A DNA stretch of 64,000 nt from Methanobacterium aggregans (GCF_017874455.1 NZ_JAGGLN010000001.1:248001-312000); one strand, 5' to 3'; counted from the first letter of the stretch, positions 1 to 8,670 are shown. The notes: a model not told the origin generated them from the sequence alone. Made by a program: numbers and translations.

Positions 1-84
1 GCTCCCAGCTACGGGTTAGTAGCCACAGGCTGGAATATATTTTAAAATCGAGCTGAAGGCTCATGTATTCTATTTTAAACCAAA

Positions 85-136
85 ATCTTTATATAATCTT
101 AATGACCATGAGTTATATAACTGACCATTGGGTCAT
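85..136 (+). promoter_or_regulatory. Promoter and palindromic operator of the TetR gene
   Basis: A TATA-like box (TTTATATAA, about 88-96) is followed by dense symmetry where transcription should start. AGTTATATAACT (111-122) is a perfect 12-bp palindrome. TGACC-ATTG-GGTCA (122-135) is a perfect 5+4+5 inverted repeat, and TGACCAT occurs twice (103-109 and 122-128), 19 bp apart. TetR regulators bind palindromes and usually repress their own promoters, so this is a likely autoregulatory operator. The symmetry is seen directly; the binding is inferred. Confidence 0.55.
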
Positions 137-196
137 AGTTAAGATTAAAAGTCATAAATATGATCTTCAGTCATTTATCGATATAGGTGAAATCAT

Positions 197-841
197 ATGT
201 CACTTGCAAAATGGAAGGAAAGAGAAAGAGAACAGCGTCAAAATGATATTATCAATGCTGCTAGGAAATTATTCGCTGATAAAGACTTTGATGAAGTTTC
301 AATGAATGAAATAGCAGGGGAGGTTGGGCTTGGTAAAAGTACTCTTTACCTTTATTTTAAAAATAAAGAAGCATTGTACTTTGCTGTGTGTTTACGTGGT
401 ACTCGAATTTGGGCTGAAATGGTTAAAGAAGAGGTTGAAAAAGGGAATACGGGTTTAGAAAAGTTTGTATTATATGGAAATGCGAATAGAGAGTTTTCTA
501 ATAGATATCCTGATTATTTCAGGTTGCTGTATTCCCCCACATCAATCAAAAAACAATTTGATATGGATAAAATGACGAGTAGTGAAGAATTCCAGGAAGT
601 AAGGGAATTATTTAAAGAAATAATGTTCATAGGAATAGATTCAATACAAAAAGGTATAGATGAGGGCGAAATCAGACCAGATGTGGATCCTGTGGAAGCA
701 GCCATTCTCCTATCAGTAATATACAATGGTACGGTGAATATGGGAGACTGGGCTAAAGAGCTACTGGAAGGCAGGGAAATTGATGGAGAGAAATTTGGCA
801 AAGATATAGGGGATTTATTTCTTCATATGTTAAGGAAGTAG
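197..841 (+). CDS. TetR/AcrR family transcriptional regulator
   Basis: A 214-residue one-component repressor. The N-terminal helix-turn-helix spans about residues 12-58 and has the TetR pattern IINAARKLFADKDFDEVS, then MNEIAGEVGLGKSTLYLYF and an FKNKEAL turn. The helical C-terminal part would be the ligand-binding and dimer domain; its ligand cannot be read from sequence. The ATG is preceded by GGTGAAATC, a good ribosome-binding site. Downstream and co-directional lie a DUF169 protein and a DHA2-type exporter, the usual targets of TetR proteins. The palindromes at 111-135 suggest autoregulation. The family is certain; the regulon is inferred. Confidence 0.93.
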   Translation: MSLAKWKEREREQRQNDIINAARKLFADKDFDEVSMNEIAGEVGLGKSTLYLYFKNKEALYFAVCLRGTRIWAEMVKEEVEKGNTGLEKFVLYGNANREFSNRYPDYFRLLYSPTSIKKQFDMDKMTSSEEFQEVRELFKEIMFIGIDSIQKGIDEGEIRPDVDPVEAAILLSVIYNGTVNMGDWAKELLEGREIDGEKFGKDIGDLFLHMLRK

Positions 842-927
842 GGATAACTATTGGAGTATCTTAAGCTGAATTCATGGAATTAATGTTACCTAAATGAGTT
901 TATTCACGTGGGTGAAGAGGTGTTAAA

Positions 928-1614
928 ATGGATAATATGGAATTAGGGGAAAATTTAAATGAAATCCTTAAATTGGAAAACGAACCAGTAGCTATAAAAT
1001 GGTCTGTGAAAGAGCCAAAAAACGTTGAAAAGGAAGAAGGAAAATCAAGATTCTGTAATAAGCTTATAAAGGCCATGGATGGTGAAATATTCTATGCAAC
1101 TTTAGAAGAAGAGGAATGTATGGGTGGTGCAAGATACTCTGGACTTAAGGATATGCATGAATACCCTGCAAATGTACAAAGCGGTGCATTTATGGTTCCA
1201 AAGGGTTTATATAAGGACATTCCTGCAGTGCAACGCTCAAGAAAAAATGAAATATACATAAACCCTGGAATTTTTAATGCAATCATTTTCTCTCCTTTGA
1301 ACAAGGCAGAATTTGAACCCGATGTGATATTCATACTCTGCAATGCCCAACAGGGAATGGAAATACTTCATGCAAATTCATATGATTCAGGAAAACATGG
1401 AATGGGTGCTGACGCAGTTCCTGTATGCAGTTCAATGGCCGCATCACCTTATATGACTGGAAAAGTCACTTATGGATTTGGAGATGTGGCATCAAGGCAG
1501 AGTATGAATATCAGTCCAGAAGAAATTATGGTAAGTATTCCTGCAAGTGATTTGCCCCGTATAGTTTCTAATTTGAGAGAGATGCGAACTAAAATGTTCT
1601 TTAAGGAAGAATAA
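928..1614 (+). CDS. DUF169 family protein
   Basis: A 228-residue soluble protein that I recognise as DUF169. Supporting features are the N-terminal segment LENEPVAIKW, a Cys near residue 42 (SRFCNKLIKAMDG), an EEECMGGARYSGL block and a conserved-looking VCSSMAASPY segment. DUF169 proteins are common in methanogens and other anaerobes and have no settled function. The conserved cysteines would suit a metal or redox role, but that is a guess. GAGGTG lies 7 nt before the ATG. It sits between the TetR gene and an exporter and ends about 45 bp before a terminator-like hairpin, so it is probably the last gene of a short tetR transcript. Confidence 0.85.
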   Translation: MDNMELGENLNEILKLENEPVAIKWSVKEPKNVEKEEGKSRFCNKLIKAMDGEIFYATLEEEECMGGARYSGLKDMHEYPANVQSGAFMVPKGLYKDIPAVQRSRKNEIYINPGIFNAIIFSPLNKAEFEPDVIFILCNAQQGMEILHANSYDSGKHGMGADAVPVCSSMAASPYMTGKVTYGFGDVASRQSMNISPEEIMVSIPASDLPRIVSNLREMRTKMFFKEE

Positions 1615-1640
1615 TTTTCCAAATAATCATTACATCACTT

Positions 1641-1691
1641 GAAAATCGAAGATTTTCGATGCCAAAACATGAAACGTTTGAGGCTTTTTTT
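1641..1691 (+). terminator. Hairpins and T-run after the DUF169 gene
   Basis: GAAAATC-GAA-GATTTTC (1641-1657) is a perfect 7-bp hairpin. Next, GCC...AAAC / GTTT...GGC (1661-1684) forms a second, interrupted stem followed by a run of seven T (1685-1691). Together they look like a transcript end between the DUF169 gene and the exporter. Confidence 0.5.
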
Positions 1692-1788
1692 GAAAATCAT
1701 GTAATTAAAAAAAGAATTTAAACCCCTTAGGGAATTGCTAAAATCTATTAAGGATGATAACTGTAAAAATAGGCCAGAAGTGATAACT

Positions 1789-3198
1789 ATGAATTATGAA
1801 AGCCATTATAACCTTGCTAAAGATCAAATAATCCTGGTCATGGCGGGATTAATGGTGGGGCTCCTTTTAGCTGCCTTCGATTATTCAATAATATTAACAG
1901 CTATGCCCAAGGTTATTAACAGTCTGCATGGGATGGAATATTATGTATGGCCCTTTACATCTTACATGTTAACTTCAACCATTGCAATAATCCTTTTTGG
2001 TAAATTATCTGATATTTACGGTAGGAATCATGTTTTAATTGCAGGGATCATCACATTTGTTGTAACTTCAGTCATGTGTGGTTTTGCAACCAACATGTTT
2101 GAACTGATCCTATTTAGAGGACTTCAGGGAATTGGGGGCGGAATTCTAATATCCCTCCCATTTATTGTGGTTGGAGAAATTTTCAGTCCAAGGGAAAGAG
2201 CTAAATACATGGGGATACTTGCATCAGTGTTTGGGCTTGCAGATGTTTTGGGACCAATTCTTGGTGGTGTAATTACTGATACCTTCGGCTGGAGATGGGT
2301 GTTTTTCGTAAATGTTCCAGTTGGGATCGCTGCTGTAACCCTGATTCTTTATTCTCTTCCAAACTTTAAATTGCCGGATGTTAAAAAAGTCATTGATTAC
2401 TCTGGGATCATCACCTTTACATTAGCTTTAAGTTCACTGTTCCTTGCAATAACACTTGCAGGAGATCAAAATACATATCCATTAACTGATATAGCTGGAC
2501 TCCTTGTATTTTCAGTAGTCATGTTTACGTGCTTCGTCTTGGCTGAGAAAAAAGCTGTAGAACCTATTTTACCGTTATGTCTTTTTAAAAATTCAATATT
2601 CAGTGTATCAGCGGTAGAAAGTTTTTTAGCAAGTGCATTGATGTTTTGTGGGATAATTTACGTTCCATTGTTTGCACAGGGCGTTTTAGGCATGAGTGCT
2701 ACAAATTCAGGGCTTATCATGATTCCCATGCTTTTTAGCCTTACAATAACCTCAATAATCACTGGACAAATCATATCAAAGGCTGGGAAATATAAAAAGC
2801 TTGTTATCGCTGAGTTTATCATAACTGGAATAGGAGTTGTGCTCCTCGCTACAATGAATGAGAATACATCTTATTATCTGCTGGTAGCATATTCAACTGT
2901 CCTTGGTATTGGTTCAGGAATGTCCTATAACATATTCAATGTAGCAGTGCAGAATGCATTTACACTGCGAGAAATAGGTATTGTAACAGCGTCTATGCGG
3001 TTTTTCAGAAATGTTGGTACCATTGTATTCGTTCCAATATTTGGATACATAATGAATTTCACTTTAGGAAGTTCAAATGCAGTCACTGCAAGTAAAACTC
3101 AAGCTTTAGTACTTTCTATCCAGAATATTTTCCTTGCGGCCATAATAGTGGCATTTGCAGGATTGATTGTTGCATTCTTCCTTAAAGAATACCCTTAG
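1789..3198 (+). CDS. MFS drug exporter, DHA2 (EmrB/QacA) type
   Basis: A 469-residue polytopic membrane protein. It shows the DHA2 signature near the N terminus (LAAFDYSIILTAMPKVI), motif A-like GKLSDIYGRNHVL, the antiporter motif C-like region GLADVLGPILGGVITD, and the WRWVFFVNVPVG segment typical of the 14-helix family. It probably exports hydrophobic compounds in exchange for protons. The ATG at 1789 is preferred over the TTG at 1735, because the extra 18 residues are hydrophilic and a GAAGTGAT site stands just before 1789. The upstream TetR gene probably controls it. The substrate is unknown. Confidence 0.92.
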   Translation: MNYESHYNLAKDQIILVMAGLMVGLLLAAFDYSIILTAMPKVINSLHGMEYYVWPFTSYMLTSTIAIILFGKLSDIYGRNHVLIAGIITFVVTSVMCGFATNMFELILFRGLQGIGGGILISLPFIVVGEIFSPRERAKYMGILASVFGLADVLGPILGGVITDTFGWRWVFFVNVPVGIAAVTLILYSLPNFKLPDVKKVIDYSGIITFTLALSSLFLAITLAGDQNTYPLTDIAGLLVFSVVMFTCFVLAEKKAVEPILPLCLFKNSIFSVSAVESFLASALMFCGIIYVPLFAQGVLGMSATNSGLIMIPMLFSLTITSIITGQIISKAGKYKKLVIAEFIITGIGVVLLATMNENTSYYLLVAYSTVLGIGSGMSYNIFNVAVQNAFTLREIGIVTASMRFFRNVGTIVFVPIFGYIMNFTLGSSNAVTASKTQALVLSIQNIFLAAIIVAFAGLIVAFFLKEYP

Positions 3199-3256
3199 GT
3201 GGAGATGCACCTACTAAATCATGATATAATTAAATTTTTAATTGGAGATTGATAAA

Positions 3257-4075
3257 ATGATTAGAGTGGCTGTAACAGGCGCAGGTGGAAGAATAAGTTC
3301 TAAAATAATTAAAACCATACTTAAAGAGGAAGATATGGAAGTTGTGGCAGCTGTAGGATCACCAAATACTCTGCTTGATGGAAAGGATGTAGGTGAAGTA
3401 ATAGGTGTAGGAAAGATTGATGTTCCAGTAAATGGTGCACAAAAACTTGCTGAGGTTTTAAAGGAAAAGAAGCCAGATGTTCTCATTGATTTCACTATAG
3501 CAAACACAGCCGTGGGTACAATTAAAACTTCGGCAGAATGTGGAGTTAATGTAGTTGTAGGTACAACTGGATTTTCAGAAAAACAATTAAGTGAAATTAA
3601 AGAGTCTATCCAAAAAAATAAGATAAAAGCAGTTATTGCTCCAAACATGGCAGTGGGCGTAAATGTATTTTTTAAAGTTATCGAAGACCTGGCAAAAATC
3701 CTCAATGATTATGATATCGAAATAATAGAAGCTCACCACAAGCATAAAACTGATGCACCATCAGGAACTGCTGTTAAAGCTTACGAAATTATAGCAGAGG
3801 CACTGGAAAATAAAGATGAAACTTGTGTCTATGGTAGGCAGGGGATTGTAGGTGCACGAACTCCTGAAGAAATAGGAGTACATGCAGTTCGTGGCGGAGA
3901 TATTGTTGGAGATCATACAGTACTTTTTGCAGGGGAAGGAGAACGAATTGAACTCACCCACAGGGCGCACAGCAGGCAGGTTTTCGTAACAGGAGTAATT
4001 AAAGCATTACAATATATTATTGAAGCTCCTGAAGGAAAAATTAGCGATATGAAGGATGTTCTCGGTATAAAATAA
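3257..4075 (+). CDS. dapB: 4-hydroxy-tetrahydrodipicolinate reductase DapB
   Basis: DapB reduces 4-hydroxy-tetrahydrodipicolinate to tetrahydrodipicolinate with NAD(P)H, a step in lysine/diaminopimelate synthesis. The 272-residue length is normal. Residues 1-15 carry the Rossmann motif VAVTGAGGRISS; VVGTTGFS and APNMAVGVN follow; the catalytic and substrate-binding block is EAHHKHKTDAPSGTA around residue 160. The ATG at 3257 has GGAGAT 7 nt upstream; the TTG at 3242 would overlap that site and is not used. No other lysine gene is nearby, and a terminator hairpin follows at once, so it is probably monocistronic. Confidence 0.97.
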   Translation: MIRVAVTGAGGRISSKIIKTILKEEDMEVVAAVGSPNTLLDGKDVGEVIGVGKIDVPVNGAQKLAEVLKEKKPDVLIDFTIANTAVGTIKTSAECGVNVVVGTTGFSEKQLSEIKESIQKNKIKAVIAPNMAVGVNVFFKVIEDLAKILNDYDIEIIEAHHKHKTDAPSGTAVKAYEIIAEALENKDETCVYGRQGIVGARTPEEIGVHAVRGGDIVGDHTVLFAGEGERIELTHRAHSRQVFVTGVIKALQYIIEAPEGKISDMKDVLGIK

Positions 4076-4096
4076 AAATAGAAGGCTATTTTTTTT
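4076..4096 (+). terminator. Terminator of dapB
   Basis: AAATAG-AAGG-CTATTT is a perfect 6-bp stem with a 4-nt loop, followed directly by a T-run. It starts at the last base of the dapB stop codon. Confidence 0.65.
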
Positions 4097-4274
4097 ATTT
4101 TAATACATTATAATTGAATATACGGCACATTATGAATAATAGGGTGCTGTACCTCCTTCATTTAAAAATCGTTCGTCAAAGTATAAATCTTTTATTAAAA
4201 GTTTTCAGCCCGTCTGTGGCCCCACCTGTAATTGTGGAGATCCAAATATGAAATAGTCTTAAATTTTTTTGTAA
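4097..4274. other. Intergenic region with a hairpin and a GC-rich motif
   Basis: There is no gene here. TACGGCAC (4121-4128) pairs with GTGCTGTA (4144-4151), an 8-bp stem with one G-T pair. A GC-rich motif of the form CAGCCCG-CTGTGG-CCCCACCTG lies at about 4206-4229 and resembles CAGCCCAGCCTGGCTCCACC at about 4791-4810. Its role is unknown; it may be part of the same element as the patch at 4781-4996. Confidence 0.35.
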
Positions 4275-4634
4275 TCATGAAATATCTTTATTTGAAGATT
4301 TATTGGAGTTATTGGGTTTAAGGAGTAGTATTAAGATAATAATGGGCGAAATGAGAGCTAATATGAAAATTGCATATTGGCTAGTATTTTGTAAATAGGT
4401 CATTTTAAACAAGTAATTGTTAATTAGTATTATAATTTGAATTATAAATAGGCATGACAGACTTGTATAATAAAGTGCATGATTAAAGTTAAAAAGATTC
4501 AACCTAGAAGCCAAAAAGGACGCAACAACAGCTAAAAAAACGACTAAAGCTCCAGGATTTCCGGAACCTAAATATGAAAGAAACACACCAATTAACAACA
4601 TTAATGAGAAAAAAAACACTCTATTCAATGACAT
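4275..4634 (-). CDS. Small multipass membrane protein, unknown function
   Basis: A 119-residue protein with four likely transmembrane helices, at about residues 5-22, 26-43, 54-73 and 86-105, ending in a hydrophilic Ser/Asn/Lys-rich tail. GAGGTTG stands 7 nt upstream of the ATG, which supports real translation. I do not recognise a family. The flanks are odd: the unexplained GC-rich motif region lies downstream and the hairpin-rich patch at 4781-4996 lies beyond its start. It may belong to a lineage-specific accessory region. Confidence 0.65.
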   Translation of the reverse strand: MSLNRVFFFSLMLLIGVFLSYLGSGNPGALVVFLAVVASFLASRLNLFNFNHALYYTSLSCLFIIQIIILINNYLFKMTYLQNTSQYAIFILALISPIIILILLLKPNNSNKSSNKDIS

Positions 4635-4780
4635 TTTACAACCTCTTCAAAGCTTTAAACTAATAAATGGGCATTTTACTTAATTATATGGATGCAAATT
4701 ATAAAACATCTTCTTTTAGTGAAAGATATTACTGTGTTGGATCCATTGAAAATAGTTTCTCAAACTATATACTTCTTTTG

Positions 4781-4996
4781 AAAACCGTCCAGCCCAGCCT
4801 GGCTCCACCTGCACATCCTCCAGCTCCCCACCCAGTACCCGGGCCAGCTGCAATTTAACACCAACGAGCCTGCAGTCTGCAATGATTATTGGACGAATTC
4901 CAGGTCCTGTGGTACACCTATGGGGGTTCAGCTCCAGGTCTTTACCGAGTCAGGCCGAATTGAGCAATTCTTTGATCCCCCGAGGGGATCAGGTTG
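4781..4996. other. GC-rich, hairpin-rich non-coding patch, candidate structured RNA
   Basis: This stretch is much richer in G+C than the surrounding intergenic DNA. It contains consecutive perfect hairpins: GAATTG-AG-CAATTC (4957-4970) and TGATCCCC-CGA-GGGGATCA (4973-4991). Short complementary blocks also occur earlier. No convincing reading frame crosses it; the only frame entering it ends as a proline-rich tail at 4858. In AT-rich archaea, GC-rich intergenic islands often mark structured RNAs. I searched by eye for tRNA, SRP RNA and RNase P RNA signatures and found none. The strand is unknown. The final hairpin could serve as a terminator on either strand. Confidence 0.4.
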
Positions 4997-5145
4997 CCAC
5001 TCAAATACAGTAAAATAGGTTTAAATTTGTTTTTAGGGGATAATTTGGAGAAGAGATTAAATAACATTAAAAAAGAGTCAGATCACCTTAAAGAGTTAGA
5101 AATTTAATTGACCTCAACCATAACTTTATTTAAGAAGAACCCCTT

Positions 5146-5162
5146 TTCCTTATATAAAGGAA
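5146..5162 (+). promoter_or_regulatory. Palindrome over a TATA box upstream of the membrane gene at 5261
   Basis: TTCCTT-ATATA-AAGGAA is a perfect 6-bp inverted repeat enclosing a TATATAA box. Transcription would start near 5180, about 80 nt before the start codon at 5261. A repressor bound here would block TBP. Both the promoter call and the operator idea are inferred. Confidence 0.4.
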
Positions 5163-5260
5163 GTTACACCACTAAGTTAACTTACTTAGCAGATTTTAGG
5201 GGTGTGTTTGATATCATTTATATTGTTACTTCCTGACCTATAATTTACGGTGATAACACA

Positions 5261-5617
5261 ATGGAAATTCTGTGGTTTTATATAGCAGTTGTCCTTGCAA
5301 TAAGCGATGAAGTCCACAGTAAAATAATGTGGCATCTTCTATTCGACTTTTACATACTACTTGCAGGTCTGATAAAAGGGTTTGTTGCTTCAAATATAAG
5401 ATTATGGGTGGTTCATGAAGCCATGGAGGCAATGTTCCACTTCGTGGTGCTTTCACTGGTCTTCTGGTCACTTGAAATTGGAATACTGGCTGCAACGATC
5501 CACATGGTGATAGATCTCTACCATGAACTTTCAGGACTTGAATTAAAGCCACTGTATCATAGATCACTTCACTTCGTCATTGAATCATTCTTCTTCATCA
5601 TGGTTCTTTCTGCATGA
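5261..5617 (+). CDS. Small histidine-rich membrane protein, unknown function
   Basis: A 118-residue protein with about three to four hydrophobic segments (residues 3-15, 24-41, 56-82 and 103-117). An unusual number of His and acidic residues is spread along the helices (DEVHSKIMWH, VVHEAMEAMFH, ATIHMVIDLYHEL, YHRSLHFVIES). This pattern suggests metal or heme binding inside the membrane, but I cannot assign a family. GGTGATAACACA precedes the ATG. It is followed by about 450 bp of AT-rich DNA before pheT, so it is probably transcribed alone. Confidence 0.7.
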   Translation: MEILWFYIAVVLAISDEVHSKIMWHLLFDFYILLAGLIKGFVASNIRLWVVHEAMEAMFHFVVLSLVFWSLEIGILAATIHMVIDLYHELSGLELKPLYHRSLHFVIESFFFIMVLSA

Positions 5618-6074
5618 TATTGGTTTAAGATCTGATACAAAGGATTGGAAGGTTCAACAGAATATTTTTTTAAAATTCCTTTTTTATAAAACTTTTAATA
5701 TCATCGTTTTAATTAATTTTTTAAAGTCAAATAATTGTTCAATACTATTTTTAAAGTTAGAAAATAATCTTTTTAATTGTCTAACGATTATAAATCTTGA
5801 ACTTCAGAACCTAAATTAATAGGCTTAAAAATTAATAATACTTATATTATTTAATTTAATATTGAAATTGTAAAGAAAGAAATCTTACTAAAGGTTTTAA
5901 TTGATAAGTTTTGTTGTTATAGGACTGGTTTTAAGCTTCCATTCAATACCCTTACCTTTTGGGATCATTTTTTATAATATCAAAATAGATATTCAAAGTA
6001 GTTAATTGAACAAAAATCAAAGAAGAAATACCATTTTTATCAACTTATATTTTTAACTGAAGTAGGAGATTGAA
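5618..6074. other. AT-rich intergenic region
   Basis: About 450 bp of low-complexity AT-rich sequence between the membrane gene and pheT. I see no gene or clear hairpin. Short T-runs just after 5617 may end the upstream transcript. AGGAG before 6075 is the pheT ribosome-binding site. Confidence 0.5.
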
Positions 6075-7772
6075 ATGCCAGTTATAAACTTTACCTACAA
6101 AGATATTGACGAAGCCTTAGGACAGAAAATTCCAAAAAACGAACTAATAGATATGCTCCCTATGATTGGGAGTGATATAGAGGATTATGATGATGAATGC
6201 TTGAAGGTTGAGTTTTTCCCAAACAGACCAGACCACTACAGTGTGGAGGGAATAACAAGAACCCTCAAGGGAATGCTTGATATTGAAGAGGGAATACCCT
6301 CCTATGAAACATCCCCATCAGGCATGAGCATGACCGTGGACCCCGGACTTAAGGATATAAGGCCCTACACTTCCTGCTGTATAGTTGAGGGTATCAGTAT
6401 AAATGATGAAAAACTCGTTCAGCTGATGGACTTTCAGGAGGACCTGCACTGGGTTCTTGGAAGGGACAGAAAGAAAGTTGCCATTGGAATTCACAACCTG
6501 GACGTTTTAAAACCCCCATTTTCATACATAGCTGCAGATCCAGATTCTGAATCATTCTTGGCCCTGGAAATGACTGAAGAAATGACACTCCGTCAGATAC
6601 TTGAGTGTCATAAGAAGGGAAAAAAGTATGCACACCTTCTTGAAAAATTCGATAAATATCCTCTTATAAGGGATTCTGAGGCAAATGTACTTTCAATGCC
6701 CCCAATAATAAACGGGGACCTTACAAAACTTTCAACAAAAACTGAAAATGTTTTCATCGATGTAACAGGTACCAACGAGAGGGCTGTGAACTACGCACTC
6801 AACATCATTGCAACCTCCTTTGCAGAGGCAGGCGGCAGAATAAAAACCGTTAAAGTGGTATACGATGATAAAAAGGTTCAAACACCTGATCTAACTCCTA
6901 AAGAGATCTATGTGAGTGTTAAAAATGCCCAGAAACGTATAGGTGAAGAACTAACAGCACAAGATGTTGTAAGAATGCTTAAACGTGTAAGACTCCATGC
7001 AGAGGCTGAATCTGAGGATAAAATCAGGGTTCTTGTGCCGGCATACAGGATAGATGTGCTTCATGAGGTGGATGTCATTGAGAATATTGCAATCGGTTAC
7101 GGCTTCAGAGATATTGGCTCAGAGCTTCCAGACATTGCAACCATAGCCTATGAAGATAAAACAAGGTTTTTTGAAAATAGGGTCCGGGAAGTTATGGCAG
7201 GAATGGGCTTCAACGAAGTTATGAGTTTAATGCTAACCAACGAGGAGCACCACTACCATGATATGAGGCTTCCAGAGGATGATAGGGTTATGGTGGCTCA
7301 GCCAATATCTCAGGACAGAACCATGATAAGAAAAAGCTTATTAAACGGTTTAATGGAATTTTTAGAGGACAACAAGCATGAAGAACTTCCCCAGAAAATA
7401 TTTGAGGTGGGAGATGTTGTTTACATGGATGGGGAGACTGAGACCCATACAAAAATAGTTAAAAAACTTGCAGGGGCTGTTGTTCATTCAACTGCAAATT
7501 TCACCGAGATAAAATCCATCACAGATTCCATGATACAGAATTTAGGGCTTAAAATGGAGATAGAATCCTTAGATCATCCTTCATTTATAGGTGGAAGGTG
7601 TGCGGGTATTAAAGGAGTTAAGGAAACCAGCTATGATGAAAATGCTTCAGGATCTGATGGTGCTTCAGTTCAGATCACAGGATTCTTTGGAGAACTACAC
7701 CCAGAGGTTATAACCAACTTCGAAATGGATTATCCAGTTGTTGCATTTGAAGTTGAATTTAAAGGAATTTAA
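6075..7772 (+). CDS. pheT: Phenylalanyl-tRNA synthetase beta subunit, archaeal type
   Basis: PheT forms the alpha2-beta2 PheRS, which charges tRNA-Phe in the cytoplasm. The 565-residue length fits the archaeal/eukaryotic form, which lacks the long bacterial N-terminal modules. Visible features are the N-terminal B1-like region (FTYKDIDEALG), the B3/B4 editing-type domain in the first half (EGISINDEKLVQLMDFQEDLHW, split by FxLHWVLGRDRKKVAIGIHN), the B5 domain (YVSVKNAQKRIGEELTAQDV) around residues 280-345 and the synthetase-like C-terminal fold. AGGAG lies 6 nt before the ATG. The alpha subunit is not in the window. Confidence 0.97.
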   Translation: MPVINFTYKDIDEALGQKIPKNELIDMLPMIGSDIEDYDDECLKVEFFPNRPDHYSVEGITRTLKGMLDIEEGIPSYETSPSGMSMTVDPGLKDIRPYTSCCIVEGISINDEKLVQLMDFQEDLHWVLGRDRKKVAIGIHNLDVLKPPFSYIAADPDSESFLALEMTEEMTLRQILECHKKGKKYAHLLEKFDKYPLIRDSEANVLSMPPIINGDLTKLSTKTENVFIDVTGTNERAVNYALNIIATSFAEAGGRIKTVKVVYDDKKVQTPDLTPKEIYVSVKNAQKRIGEELTAQDVVRMLKRVRLHAEAESEDKIRVLVPAYRIDVLHEVDVIENIAIGYGFRDIGSELPDIATIAYEDKTRFFENRVREVMAGMGFNEVMSLMLTNEEHHYHDMRLPEDDRVMVAQPISQDRTMIRKSLLNGLMEFLEDNKHEELPQKIFEVGDVVYMDGETETHTKIVKKLAGAVVHSTANFTEIKSITDSMIQNLGLKMEIESLDHPSFIGGRCAGIKGVKETSYDENASGSDGASVQITGFFGELHPEVITNFEMDYPVVAFEVEFKGI

Positions 7773-7975
7773 GGTTAAATGGTTTAAATTTGAAATTTAT
7801 TTCAAATTTTTAAACATTTTTTTTAAATTATTTTATAGTAGCTCATCAATATTCATTGTCATAAAAAATATTCATCTAAAAAAAATTTTAAGAAAGATTT
7901 ATAAAAAAAGATTTTTAAGGTTTCATTTAATTTTATTCTTTTCTTAATCCTTCTTTTCAAGCTCACTAAATTATT

Positions 7976-8380
7976 TCATTCCCCCAGGACTGTGACATCC
8001 ACCTTTCTCTGTCTTGGGCCGTCCAGTTCCACAAAGAATATGCTCTGCCAGGTTCCAAGTCCCATTGAACCATCTGTAAGTGGGATGGTTTCGCTGCTGC
8101 CAATTAGAAATGCCTTTATATGGGAATCTGCATTGTTGTCAATGCGGTTGTGCTTGTAATCTCCCTTTGGAATGAGAGAATTAATGGTATCCTTGAAATC
8201 CTCAACGAGCCCAGATTCATTCTCGTTTATAACCACACCCGATGTGGAGTGTCGGGTGAAAACACTGACGAGGCCATTTTTTATACCACTTCTCTGTGCA
8301 GCATCCTTCACAGGACGTGTTATATCAACTACTTCAACCCTTTCGTGGGTTTCAACATCTAGAACTTCTCTTTTTGGCAT
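7976..8380 (-). CDS. YjbQ/UPF0047 family protein
   Basis: A 134-residue protein of the YjbQ (UPF0047) family, whose members have been linked to a weak thiamine-phosphate-synthase activity. The family signatures are present: FTRHSTSGVVINENE near residue 41 and the C-terminal LGTWQSIFFVELDGPRQRKV. The conserved His and Asp residues form the presumed active site of this beta-barrel fold. GAGGAT precedes the ATG. The physiological role is not settled, and the neighbours (pheT, pyrI) do not clarify it. Confidence 0.93.
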   Translation of the reverse strand: MPKREVLDVETHERVEVVDITRPVKDAAQRSGIKNGLVSVFTRHSTSGVVINENESGLVEDFKDTINSLIPKGDYKHNRIDNNADSHIKAFLIGSSETIPLTDGSMGLGTWQSIFFVELDGPRQRKVDVTVLGE

Positions 8381-8670
8381 GTTTTTATCCTCATTCAGAT
8401 ATCATTCAAAACTTCAATTCACTGTACTATACCTTTGTTCTTTATCCTTCAAATTTGTTTGAGGAGTCAGATATAAAAAAAAATAATTTTAAAAAGACCA
8501 TGCAGGGGTCTTGATTTTCAAAACTCATTACTGAATCTGTATAGATAATGAATTAAATTCATAAAAATAGAAGTTCATTGTTTATTTCACAAAATATAAA
8601 ATAAAATATATAAAAAATTATTTTAGTCAATTCAGATTAATCCCTGTGTAATTGAAATGGTTTGAAGTTT

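Noticed and set aside
63..305. An 80-codon open frame before and inside the TetR gene
   Set aside because: It runs through the promoter and operator, overlaps the start of a clear TetR gene in another frame and has no ribosome-binding site.
4667..4858. A 63-codon frame with a proline-rich end
   Set aside because: The proline-rich part comes only from the GC-rich patch; there is no family likeness or good ribosome-binding site.
4924..4940. GGGTTCAGCTCC, a T-arm-like sequence suggesting a tRNA
   Set aside because: The 7-nt loop fits but the stem does not pair beyond two bases, and no acceptor, D-arm or anticodon arm can be drawn.
5045..5107. A 20-codon frame from TTG with GGGGATAA upstream
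   Set aside because: The ribosome-binding site is acceptable, but the peptide is short and Lys/Glu-rich by composition with nothing to support it.
5580..5819. A 79-codon frame after the membrane gene
   Set aside because: Phe/Asn/Leu-rich translation of AT-rich intergenic DNA; overlaps the end of the real gene.
7738..7947. A 69-codon frame after pheT
   Set aside because: Translation of AT-rich DNA, starts inside pheT and shows only Phe, Lys and Ile.
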